Part shown: in pieces, positions 23,855 to 31,800 of the stretch
How positions within the stretch are numbered: position 1 is the first letter of the stretch
Layout: every line of letters starts with the position of its first letter
From: JAFGED01 sp964551295
GTDB lineage: Bacteria; Chloroflexota; Anaerolineae; B4-G1
NCBI GenBank assembly: GCA_964551295.1
Contig: CAZKDJ010000013.1
Coordinates: 1 to 38,522, forward strand
Direction: 5' to 3'
Length of the DNA: 38,522 nucleotides
Notes under the pieces: model-generated
What the model saw: only the letters and a program-made list of their open reading frames with translations
Databases searched by the model: none
What the model was told of the DNA's origin: nothing
Position numbers and translations under genes: made by a program

Positions 23855-25228
23855 ATGCTTGCAAAGTACCAGCCACACATGATACGGACACTGCTTGTAA
23901 AAGGAGTGCCCTTGTTCGTAGCCTTGATGCTAGGGGTGGCGGTCGAGGCATGGTTGCGTGGCCCCGAGTTCATACCCGATTTTGAGCGGGTCGATCTGAC
24001 TTTGGTTGGAGAGATGATATCTCTCGTAGTCGCCGTGGTGCGCTTGGCCATCCCTGTGATTGGTGCATTTGTTGCCATCCCCATCCTGGTTTCAACCTTG
24101 TTTCAAAAGATATACGCTGTCAAGGATCTGGATAAGGCGCACAATGCGCTTAACCGTGTGATATTTGGCAAACTGGGGCGCCGGCCACTTGCCATTGTTG
24201 GAAAGGGGCAGATTCTCGTTGGGAAGGATTCCTTCCATGGGCGCGTGGGTGGCCCGGCTACTTTGGTCACGTATAACGACAATGCCGTGGTCACCGAACA
24301 ATATGGCCGCATTAAGCGCGTTCTAGGCGCTGGTCTCATGCACGATTTGGAACGCTTTGAAAGGGTCTGGGAGATTATCGACTTGCGTCCCCAGCATTGG
24401 GTATATCCGGTGTTTGCCATGACGAAGGAGGGCATACCAATATATTGTGAGGCCGACCTCTCGTTTCAGATCGACGATAGTCCGGGAGAGCGGGAATGGC
24501 CGGTGCATACGGGCGGACTTTATCCATATTCGGAGGAGGCTGTTTTCAAGGCGGCTACCAGCGTATGGATCCGCGAGCCGGATCATCCGGAACACAAGAG
24601 GACGTGGATTGGGCGTGTGGTGATTGGTTTTGCCGAGGGTCTGCTGCGCAACATCCTGGCCGAGTACAGGTTGGATTGGCTTCTTGCTCCTCCACGTCCT
24701 GGACAGAATAACCCACGGGAAGAGATTCGAGAGCAATTGGAGGAAGGATTGCGCGCGTGGGTGGGGAAGGTGGGAGCCAAGATTGTTCGTGTGGACATTG
24801 GCCCGATTGAGGTGCGAGCCAGAGATGGCGAGACGACAGAAAAGCTCAATGAGATTATTCCCAAGCAGCACGTCGCGGCTTGGTATGCAGAGTGGGAGGC
24901 GCGGGCATTGGAGGACCGGGCAGAGAAGGAGGCGGCACTTTTGCGCATGGATGTGGCTCGGGTACAGGCTCAGGCAGAGGTCATCGTGGAGATTGTCGAG
25001 TCCTTGCAAAACACAATAGCGACTCGAGGAGTAACCGAACCCTATATCCTGGCTGTCCGATTGGTCGAGTCTTTGCGCTGGGTGTCATATAATGCTATCC
25101 AGCACGATTTTATGCCCTCTGAGTCGGCGCAGAGATTGAAGCGTATGAACGAGTTGCTGGGTGTTCAGATTGAGGAACCACAGGGCGAGAAGAAAGAGGA
25201 ATCTGAAGCGAAAAAGGGTGAATCGTAG
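23855..25228 (+). CDS. SPFH/band 7-like membrane protein, paralogue of the preceding gene
   Basis: A 457-aa protein, 25 bases after the preceding gene, with TTGGAGAG before its ATG. Two membrane helices (about 12-33 and 50-83) are followed by an SPFH-like domain (about 110-330): IVGKGQILVGKDS, then LVTYNDNAVVTEQYGRIKRV, EIIDLRPQHWVYPVFAMTKE and VGAKIVRVDIGPIEVRA. A long charged helix follows (about 340-400; AEWEARALEDRAEKEAALLR, then VARVQAQAEVIVEIVES), as in flotillins, ending in a Glu/Lys-rich tail. The DLRPQ-x-DGI/EGI stretch is the classic conserved strand of the band 7 fold and matches the neighbour. It is probably a subunit of a hetero-oligomeric membrane assembly with the first gene product. 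Confidence 0.72.
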   Translation: MLAKYQPHMIRTLLVKGVPLFVALMLGVAVEAWLRGPEFIPDFERVDLTLVGEMISLVVAVVRLAIPVIGAFVAIPILVSTLFQKIYAVKDLDKAHNALNRVIFGKLGRRPLAIVGKGQILVGKDSFHGRVGGPATLVTYNDNAVVTEQYGRIKRVLGAGLMHDLERFERVWEIIDLRPQHWVYPVFAMTKEGIPIYCEADLSFQIDDSPGEREWPVHTGGLYPYSEEAVFKAATSVWIREPDHPEHKRTWIGRVVIGFAEGLLRNILAEYRLDWLLAPPRPGQNNPREEIREQLEEGLRAWVGKVGAKIVRVDIGPIEVRARDGETTEKLNEIIPKQHVAAWYAEWEARALEDRAEKEAALLRMDVARVQAQAEVIVEIVESLQNTIATRGVTEPYILAVRLVESLRWVSYNAIQHDFMPSESAQRLKRMNELLGVQIEEPQGEKKEESEAKKGES

Positions 25229-25236
25229 GAGGGTAA

Positions 25237-26454
25237 ATGATCATTCTGCTACCACAGCTGACGCCATCTGAATTGATTCGCTACCTTGATCCGGCCCCAT
25301 TTATCAACGAGTTGTTGCAGCGCTCCCGTTCTCAGCGCCGGGAGGGGTTCTTGGCCGAAGCCGAGAGATTTGCCCTGGAAGCTCTGAACGACAGTCGCGA
25401 GGCGGCGGATCGCGTCAGTCAGGGGGCGGCTCTGATTTGTTTGGCGGATGTGCATCGCGAGATGGGCAAGCTGGGGCCTGCGTTGAGCGATTGTCAGCAA
25501 GCGCATCGTATCTTTCAACGCCAGCCCTCCCGCTATCAACGTCATAACGAGGCTGTCGCGGCTTACGCCCTGGGGTTGGTGCACCATCTGATCGGCAACA
25601 ACGTGGATGCACTAAAGTGGTACCGGACCGCTCACAAGCAGTTTGAGAAGGCGCGGAGGGAATGGGCGGCCGTCAATGATTTGAACCGGGTGGAGGCCTG
25701 TGGTTACGTCCTGTGTTGGCTCAAGATATTGATCGGGAGTTTAATCGCTGCCCAATCTGGCCTGGAGGTGAATCTGCCTGCGCGTTTCCAGGTGCCCGCC
25801 GTTCGCTCGAACGGTGGCGAAACTGGATTCGCACTTGTCGACATGGAAATCGATAGGTACAGGTTCAATCACCACGCGATGATCAACGGTGATTCTTTCC
25901 GACTTCGGTCTATCGAGAAAAACCAGCCTGTCAGCCTGAAACCTGGAATCAGGTGCTACGCTCTAAAGATCCCTGTGGAGGCATATGAATTTTTGGAGGC
26001 CGGCGAGGGGGATTATGCCTTGATCGCCTGGGGAAGAGACGCCGACAGAGAGGGCCCCGGTGTGTTGGAGGCGCTCAGTGGGCCAGAATTTGGTAGTTTC
26101 GAGCGCGATGGCGAAGGTAACATCCGATTTGTTAGCTTCAAGGAAGCAGTGGTAATTGGCAGCGAGGATATACCGGATGATTTTGGCGTTGGGTATATCA
26201 TCGCGCTACTGAAGCCTGAGTCCACGCCCGAGCCTTCCCCTCCTAAACGATCGAAATCATCCACCTCTCCGTCATCAGAGCCACCTTCTCCAGAGTACGA
26301 GTCGCCAGACCTTTACGCGCGGCTCTTGCGCATGGTCGGTGGCGACAAAGGGGTAGCGGAGCGCTTGATCGAATATGAGCGTCAGTTCAATCCAGATGCC
26401 AGTTTGTCAGTGCTCGCAGAAAGTGCTATAGCTCGCATACATCTTAATCAGTAG
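25237..26454 (+). CDS. Cytoplasmic protein with TPR-like N-terminus and unassigned C-terminal domain
   Basis: A 405-aa soluble protein. Its start lies 8 bases after the SPFH gene's stop, and the ribosome binding site TAGGAGGG overlaps that stop, so translation is coupled. About 20-160 is a helical repeat of TPR type (ALICLADVHREMGKLGPALS, then AYALGLVHHLIGNNVDALKW and YRTAHKQFEKARREW). About 175-320 is a beta-rich domain (GDYALIAWGRDADREGP, FERDGEGNIRFVSFKEAVVI, FGVGYIIALLKP) that faintly resembles the LexA/S24 C-terminal fold, without a recognisable Ser-Lys dyad. A Pro/Ser linker (about 325-350) leads to a short helical C-terminus. It is likely the cytoplasmic partner of the two membrane proteins. 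I do not recognise a named family. Confidence 0.6.
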   Translation: MIILLPQLTPSELIRYLDPAPFINELLQRSRSQRREGFLAEAERFALEALNDSREAADRVSQGAALICLADVHREMGKLGPALSDCQQAHRIFQRQPSRYQRHNEAVAAYALGLVHHLIGNNVDALKWYRTAHKQFEKARREWAAVNDLNRVEACGYVLCWLKILIGSLIAAQSGLEVNLPARFQVPAVRSNGGETGFALVDMEIDRYRFNHHAMINGDSFRLRSIEKNQPVSLKPGIRCYALKIPVEAYEFLEAGEGDYALIAWGRDADREGPGVLEALSGPEFGSFERDGEGNIRFVSFKEAVVIGSEDIPDDFGVGYIIALLKPESTPEPSPPKRSKSSTSPSSEPPSPEYESPDLYARLLRMVGGDKGVAERLIEYERQFNPDASLSVLAESAIARIHLNQ

Positions 26455-26479
26455 AACTGGGAAGTAGGTGGAATACTAT

Positions 26480-26688
26480 CATCTGGGCGTTCTAGGGGCG
26501 CCCGCACCTGATTGTGGCGAGGTTGATGCTAATGATGTGGGGGGACGCGCTGGCCGCCATCGTCGGACGACGCATCGGGCACAGGCGGTACACGTTCTTG
26601 GAAAGCACGCGCTCGGTAGGGGGCGATGGGGTTGTTTGACACCGATTGGGTGGCGACCTCAATCGCGTTGCTGTTGTTGGGGACGGGG
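26480..26688 (+). pseudogene. Decayed fragment of a phytol/dolichol kinase gene
   Basis: 209 bases align end to end with 36248-36458 inside the intact kinase gene at 35937-36596, at roughly 80-85% identity by eye (for example the shared GCGCTGGCCGCC, GTCGGACGACGCAT and TGTTGGGGACGGG). The fragment has substitutions and small indels that break the frame near 26610-26640, and it lacks both ends of the gene. It lies in the same orientation as the intact copy, about 9.8 kb away, so the two flank the synthetase-like and GAF/receiver genes as a direct repeat. Confidence 0.9.
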
Positions 26689-27339
26689 TGATACACAAAA
26701 ACGAGGCGTTAGCGTACGATTTGCAAGTCCCCTATGATCGCCTCCGAGAGTATTGTGCCGCTTGTGAGGAGGCGTGTGTCTCTATAGAGGCGACCCGATC
26801 GAATTCACCAGCGATGGCATATGCGAGATCAGATAGAGGAGATCAAGGCGGAAGTGGTTTGGTCGTCAAATGAAGGAGGTTCGCCGTTGACTTTAAGCGG
26901 GAACCAAATGGGAAGATCAGCTTTTACCGGCGTTCTCAAGCATTTGACTATAGGGCAGAGAGACCCTGCCGGAAGGATTAAGATACGCTAGTATCGTTCT
27001 TAAAAAGGAATAGGCGTGATCGGCCAATTTGCGGTTGTTGGGCATATTCGACGTGTTTTGCGAGGACGCAGACTGGAACCGCATCGGTGAGCGGGTCAAT
27101 CTGAGTGCAATGTCCGAATCTGCAGAGCTTGTGCATGTGGGCGATAGGTGAGGGCTGGGACTGTCAGAATCGTCCCTGGTGAAGGTGCTTGGGATGACTT
27201 GGATATCCCGCGACAACACTGGTGTGAAGTGGCGGGGGCAACTGGCGGCCTGACGTTCAAATTTGAGAGAATAGCCAATAATTGGTTTGGTTTTTGTTCC
27301 AGTTGATGTGGAGGAAGTACTGCGCCATTGCTGGTAAAG
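26689..27339. other. Non-coding or decayed region between kinase fragment and AlaRS-like gene
   Basis: About 650 bases without an intact gene. Short stretches look like former coding sequence in different frames: EALAYDLQVPYDRLREYCAA (about 26705-26765) and IEEIKAEVVWSSNEGG (about 26838-26885). Neither has a proper start, and the frames change between them. I recognise no family. This fits decayed DNA at the edge of an insertion. Confidence 0.55.
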
Positions 27340-27368
27340 TTGTGTGCTTGGCAGAAGTGTGCTATGCT
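27340..27368 (+). promoter_or_regulatory. Promoter of the AlaRS-like gene
   Basis: TTGTGT (27340-27345), a 17-bp spacer, and TATGCT (27363-27368). Transcription would start near 27375, between the two candidate ATGs at 27382 and 27406 and an upstream TTG at 27328, which rules the TTG out. Confidence 0.55.
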
Positions 27369-27405
27369 ATGTTTGCATAATATGCGCGATCGTGAGGGAT
27401 TCTGT

Positions 27406-28746
27406 ATGAACGCCAGCGAGATTCGGCGAAGTTTTGTGGATTACTATAGGGAGCTGGGTTTTTATTCTCTCCCTCGTGCTCCTATGCTTCATCCTTCCAT
27501 TCCTATGTCTTTTGTCATGAGCGCAGGGCTGGTTCAGGTAGAAACCTCACTTGCTCAAGCAAAGGAGAGGCCAGGCGACCAATTTGTGCTTGTGCAAGAA
27601 TGCTTCCGCCATTTCGACCTCGACAAGGTGGGGACTGACAGCCTCCACCTCAGTCTGTTCGAGATGCCGGGAGCATTTGTGTTTGGTCCCAATGGCAAGG
27701 TAGAGACAATCCGTCGCATGTGGACGCTGGCGACAGTGGTCTTGGGGATAGAAAAGAGCCAGCTTTGGGTTTCTTATTTTTTGGGGGGAAAGGTGCTGGG
27801 TGAAGATGTACCTAAAGACAAAGTGACACGACAAACTTGGCTCGATTTGGGAGTGCCTGAGAGCCGTATCGTTGGATTGGGACCAGATGACAACTATTGG
27901 ACCCAGGGCGGCGGCATCGACGGGATGGGAATGCCTCGTAAGGCTGGTCCCAATACCGAGCTATTCTACGATATGGGAGCCGAAAAGGCATGTGGCCCCG
28001 ATTGCAAGCCGGGTTGCAAGTGTGGACGCTTTGTCGAGTTTTCTAACAGCTTGTTTATCTGCTACGAGCAGGATCTAAAAGATGGCTCTCTTCGGCAAAT
28101 GGCAGAGCCGTTTGCCGAGACCGTTATTGGCACCGAAAGGGTGGCAATGATCCTACAGGGTACTCGATCAGTATTCGAGACGGATAGCTACCAGCCAATC
28201 ATGGATGCCATCCATAGTTTTGTCCACAAACCTGGTTTGTCAGAAGAGTTGGTTACTACCAGTGAGCGAGTAATAGCGGATCATCTGAAGGCGCTGTACG
28301 TTCTGGTTGCTGATGGTGCCCCGCCGCCGGGTAAGAATGGACGGGAACGTATTGTCAAGCTTCTGGTCCGTGGTGTCGTGGCGCGCCAGCGTGTTCTAGG
28401 AATTGACTCACAGCAGTTTTTACCCGACTTGATAGATTGCATCTCTCAAACCATTCAGAGGTCGTTGCAAGTGACACCAGAAGATGAAAAGCGGCTAGCG
28501 CGCTATTTTTTGAACGAGTCGCGTCGTTTTGCTAGAACCATCAAGCGTGGCCAGCGTCAATTGACGCGGCTTCTACAAGAGAACGGCGGACGTACACTTT
28601 CAGGTTCACAAATCGTCTGTCTGGAGAAGAATTGGGGTCTGCCCTGCGTCCTGATAGCTGCGCCGCTTCGAGAGAAGAACCTCGTGTTTGCCGAACACGA
28701 ATATGAGGAGGCGCTGGAGGCCTGGAAACAAAGACGCCATAATTAA
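27406..28746 (+). CDS. Alanyl-tRNA-synthetase-like protein without editing domain
   Basis: A 446-aa class II synthetase-like protein. The start MNASEIRRSFVDYYRELGF matches the AlaRS N-terminus and follows GTGAGGGA. The AlaRS core is recognisable throughout: MSAGLVQ (AlaRS TNAGMNQ), FEMPGAFVFG (FEMLGNFSFG), NTELFYD (SEIFYD), and motif 3 IGTERVAMILQG (GLERLAAVLQG, Arg245). Key changes: the AGGK of the CVRAGGKHNDL loop is missing (ECFRHFDLDKVG), and the motif 2 Arg that contacts ATP is Leu80. The GPCGPCSE-type loop is altered, and a CX3CX3CXC cluster is inserted (Cys196, 200, 204, 206), possibly metal-binding. The helical tRNA-binding region remains, but editing and C-Ala domains (normal length about 870 aa) are absent. 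It is therefore a paralogue, perhaps a regulator or aminoacyl-transfer partner rather than a housekeeping synthetase. Confidence 0.8.
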   Translation: MNASEIRRSFVDYYRELGFYSLPRAPMLHPSIPMSFVMSAGLVQVETSLAQAKERPGDQFVLVQECFRHFDLDKVGTDSLHLSLFEMPGAFVFGPNGKVETIRRMWTLATVVLGIEKSQLWVSYFLGGKVLGEDVPKDKVTRQTWLDLGVPESRIVGLGPDDNYWTQGGGIDGMGMPRKAGPNTELFYDMGAEKACGPDCKPGCKCGRFVEFSNSLFICYEQDLKDGSLRQMAEPFAETVIGTERVAMILQGTRSVFETDSYQPIMDAIHSFVHKPGLSEELVTTSERVIADHLKALYVLVADGAPPPGKNGRERIVKLLVRGVVARQRVLGIDSQQFLPDLIDCISQTIQRSLQVTPEDEKRLARYFLNESRRFARTIKRGQRQLTRLLQENGGRTLSGSQIVCLEKNWGLPCVLIAAPLREKNLVFAEHEYEEALEAWKQRRHN

Positions 28747-28838
28747 ACGTCAAACAACAGAGTGTTACTTGAATGGCCGCTATCGTCGTCTTTTTATGCC
28801 ATTAGAAGTCATATTGTAACGCTTGGAAGACAAGTCTG

Positions 28839-28860
28839 TGTTATACTAGGATCAGGGGAG
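28839..28860 (+). promoter_or_regulatory. Extended -10 promoter and ribosome binding site of the GAF kinase operon
   Basis: TGT-TATACT (28839-28847) is an extended -10 element with only a poor -35. GGGGAG (28855-28860) lies six bases before the ATG at 28867. The leader is therefore very short (about 13 nt) or the element is used in a slightly different register. Confidence 0.5.
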
Positions 28861-28866
28861 TAACTA

Positions 28867-31800
28867 ATGATTACAATGGAATTTGATAGAAGGCAATCTT
28901 TCCAGCAGATGGTGGAGATCATCGGATATGCGTTGAGCCTGCCAGCAAGCATCTGGCTTCTTGATGAGTCTGGAGAGGCCCTGCGTGTGGCTGCGGCAGT
29001 TGGAGTGCCCGATGATTATGTGCGCGATTCCGTTCTTCGCCTAGATGAGACCAGCGCTGCGGTTGAAGCATTTGAAACCGGTCAGACAGTGGTAGTCGAT
29101 GAGATCGCCATCGACGCTCGTTGGAAGTACAAAGCTGAGGCTGATGCTATGGGGTTCAAGTCAGCCATAGTAGTACCCTTGCGGGTGAAGAAAAGGGTCG
29201 CTGGTGTGCTTGACGTGTACACCAAGAGGGTTCGAAAGTTCACGAATCTCGAGCAAACGCTCGTTGAGAACTTTGCTACGCAGGTTGCCATTACACATCG
29301 CCGGATCCGAGACTTGGAGACTCTGAATGAGGTGAGTCTCTTGGTCAGTTCCGAACTGGGCGCCGCCGATCTTTTCGAACGCATCGTGCGGGCTGCTCAA
29401 AAAGTGCTTGATTGTCAGCATGTTACTATTTTCGTGAAGGACAAGAGCGGCGATCTTGTGAGAATGGCTACTTCGTCGGATGGCATTGTGCACAAGAGTT
29501 TTGCCATAGGTGAGGGAATTGCCGGATGGGTTGCCAAAACCAAACGGTCAGAACGTGTACCTGATGCGGTCAAACATCCACATTTTATCCCTGGTTCATC
29601 GAGTTTGCTTGAGCGGTCGATGCTGGTAGTGCCTGTTCTATTGGGGGACGAGGCCTTGGGCGTGATCTCGGCCGATATGGACGGGCTGGACGGATTTGAC
29701 GAACATGATCAGGTCTTGCTGGAAGCGGTAGCCGGTCAAGCGGCGGTTGCTTTGCACAATGCGCGTTTGTTCCGCAATGTCGATCGAAACTGGAGTGCCT
29801 TGGTCGAGTTTGGACAGGCCGTGGCCGCAGCCAGCCATAGTAGTGAGCAGGAGATTCTGCACCGGATCTATGAGCAGACCAGCCGGTTGATGGACACTGC
29901 CAATATGAGCATCGCTCTCTATGATGAAGCCACCGATACAGTTCGCTTTGGTCTGGCGATGCGCGATGGCAGACCTATCGATGTAGAGGAGGAGCCAGGT
30001 TGGGGACCTCGTCCGGGTCGAGGTGGAAAAGGCAAGACGAACGATATCATCCGCAATCGAAACCCAATCCTGCTTTCCACGAAACAGGAAGAGGAAGCAT
30101 GGTATGCTCAGGAGGAGGGACGTGAGAGGCGGGTTGAGCCGCGTGCTTCCTATTTGGGCGTGCCTATGATGCTGGGGGAAAAAGTCGTCGGGGTGATTGA
30201 TATATACAGCCTGACGGAAGAATACCTGTACGATAAAGATGACCTTGAGATTATGCAGGCCATAGCCAATCACGCGGCGATTGCCCTGGATAACGCGCAT
30301 ATGTTCTACGATGTCGATCAACGGCGAAGGGCGTTGGTCGATTTCGGACAGTCCATAGCTTCTGATATTCGCTTGAACGAGGAAAAAATCCTGCAGTCCA
30401 TATATGCGCGCGCCAGCCAATTGATGGACAGCGACACTATCAGCATCATTTTATACGATGAGGAAGCCGACACCATTTGTTTTGGCCTGGCGATGCAAGA
30501 CGGCATACCGATAGATACGGAGACTGAGGAGAACTGGCGTCCTCGCTCAGGATCGGTTCGTAAAGGCAAGACGAACCAAGTTATCCGCACCAAGAAACCA
30601 CTCTTGTTTTCTACCCGAGAGGAACTGAAACAGTGGTATGACCGGCCCGATACTATCCAGTACATTGATGACCAGCGCGCTTCATGGCTGGGTGTACCGA
30701 TGATACTAGGAGATAAGGTATTGGGCGTGATCGACTGCTCCCACATGACGCGAGAGTATGCCTACAGCCAGGACGATGTCGATGTTCTACAGGCCATCGC
30801 CAGCTACGCAGCTGTCGCTTTGGACAATGCTCATTTGTTCCGGCAGACGCAGCAACAACTGGAGCAACTAGGGATACTCAACCGGGTGAGTGAGTTGCTT
30901 ATGGAGGAGCGGGAGGTTGGCGAAACCGTAAGGCTCTTGATGAAGGAAACGCTGCAGCTTTTCAACGCCGATCATGGGTCCTTCTGGTTCGTCGATTATG
31001 TCCACCAGCGTCTACACCTAGAATTCTCGATCGGCCGGAGCGGAGAAACGAGCGCTTGGCAGGATGAGGTCCAAAAGATCACCATTCCGTTGAGAGCGGA
31101 TAGCAGTATCGCTGGCAATACGGCGGTTACTCAGGAGCCAAACCTCTGGAACGAGATATCCGAATGTCCCTATTGGAACGGCGAATTCGACAAGCAGACC
31201 GGGTACAAGTCAAAGCGTATGCTCGTTGTTCCTCTGCTTCTCCGTTTCGAGGTATTCGAGGAGACTGAACCGATCGCTTCATTGGCTGAGGCCCAGAGAA
31301 CTGCTCGTGACAGGGCTATTGGCGTATTACAGCTGCTGAACACGGTAGACGGGTCCGATTTTACCGAAGACGACCAGCGCTTTCTGATGTCGATTGCCAG
31401 GATGGCGGCTATTGCTCTGCATGACGCCGAAACGCACGAGCGGGAGGTAGCGCTGAGTGAGATCGGCCGCGCGTTGACAGCAGGCAGCCGGTTGGATGAA
31501 AGTGAAATTCTGGAGTTAATCCATCAACAGACTGGCAAGCTGATGGATGCGGACAACATGTACATTGCGCTCTACGACGAGGCTACTGACATTGTTTGGT
31601 TCGGGTTGGCGTTTGTGGATGGCAATCAAGTGGATGTGGAAAAAGAGGAGGCCTGGCAGCCACGCAAGGCTGGCAAGGGACGTACAGAAGAGATCATCCG
31701 GGCCAAGAAGCCGATTTTCACTGCCACAGAAGCGGAAGCAGAAGCTTGGTACGCCCAGCCAGGACGTGAGGGATACACTAAAGGACCTATCTGGCCCTCT

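Noticed and set aside
26646..26873. 75-codon plus-strand frame after the kinase fragment
   Set aside because: It starts inside the decayed kinase fragment without a ribosome binding site; only its middle looks protein-like, so I treat it as debris rather than a gene.
27328..27405. Longer N-terminus of the AlaRS-like protein from a TTG at 27328 or ATG at 27382
   Set aside because: The TTG lies upstream of the predicted promoter, the extra residues are unlike AlaRS, and the ATG at 27406 has a better ribosome binding site and begins where the family begins.
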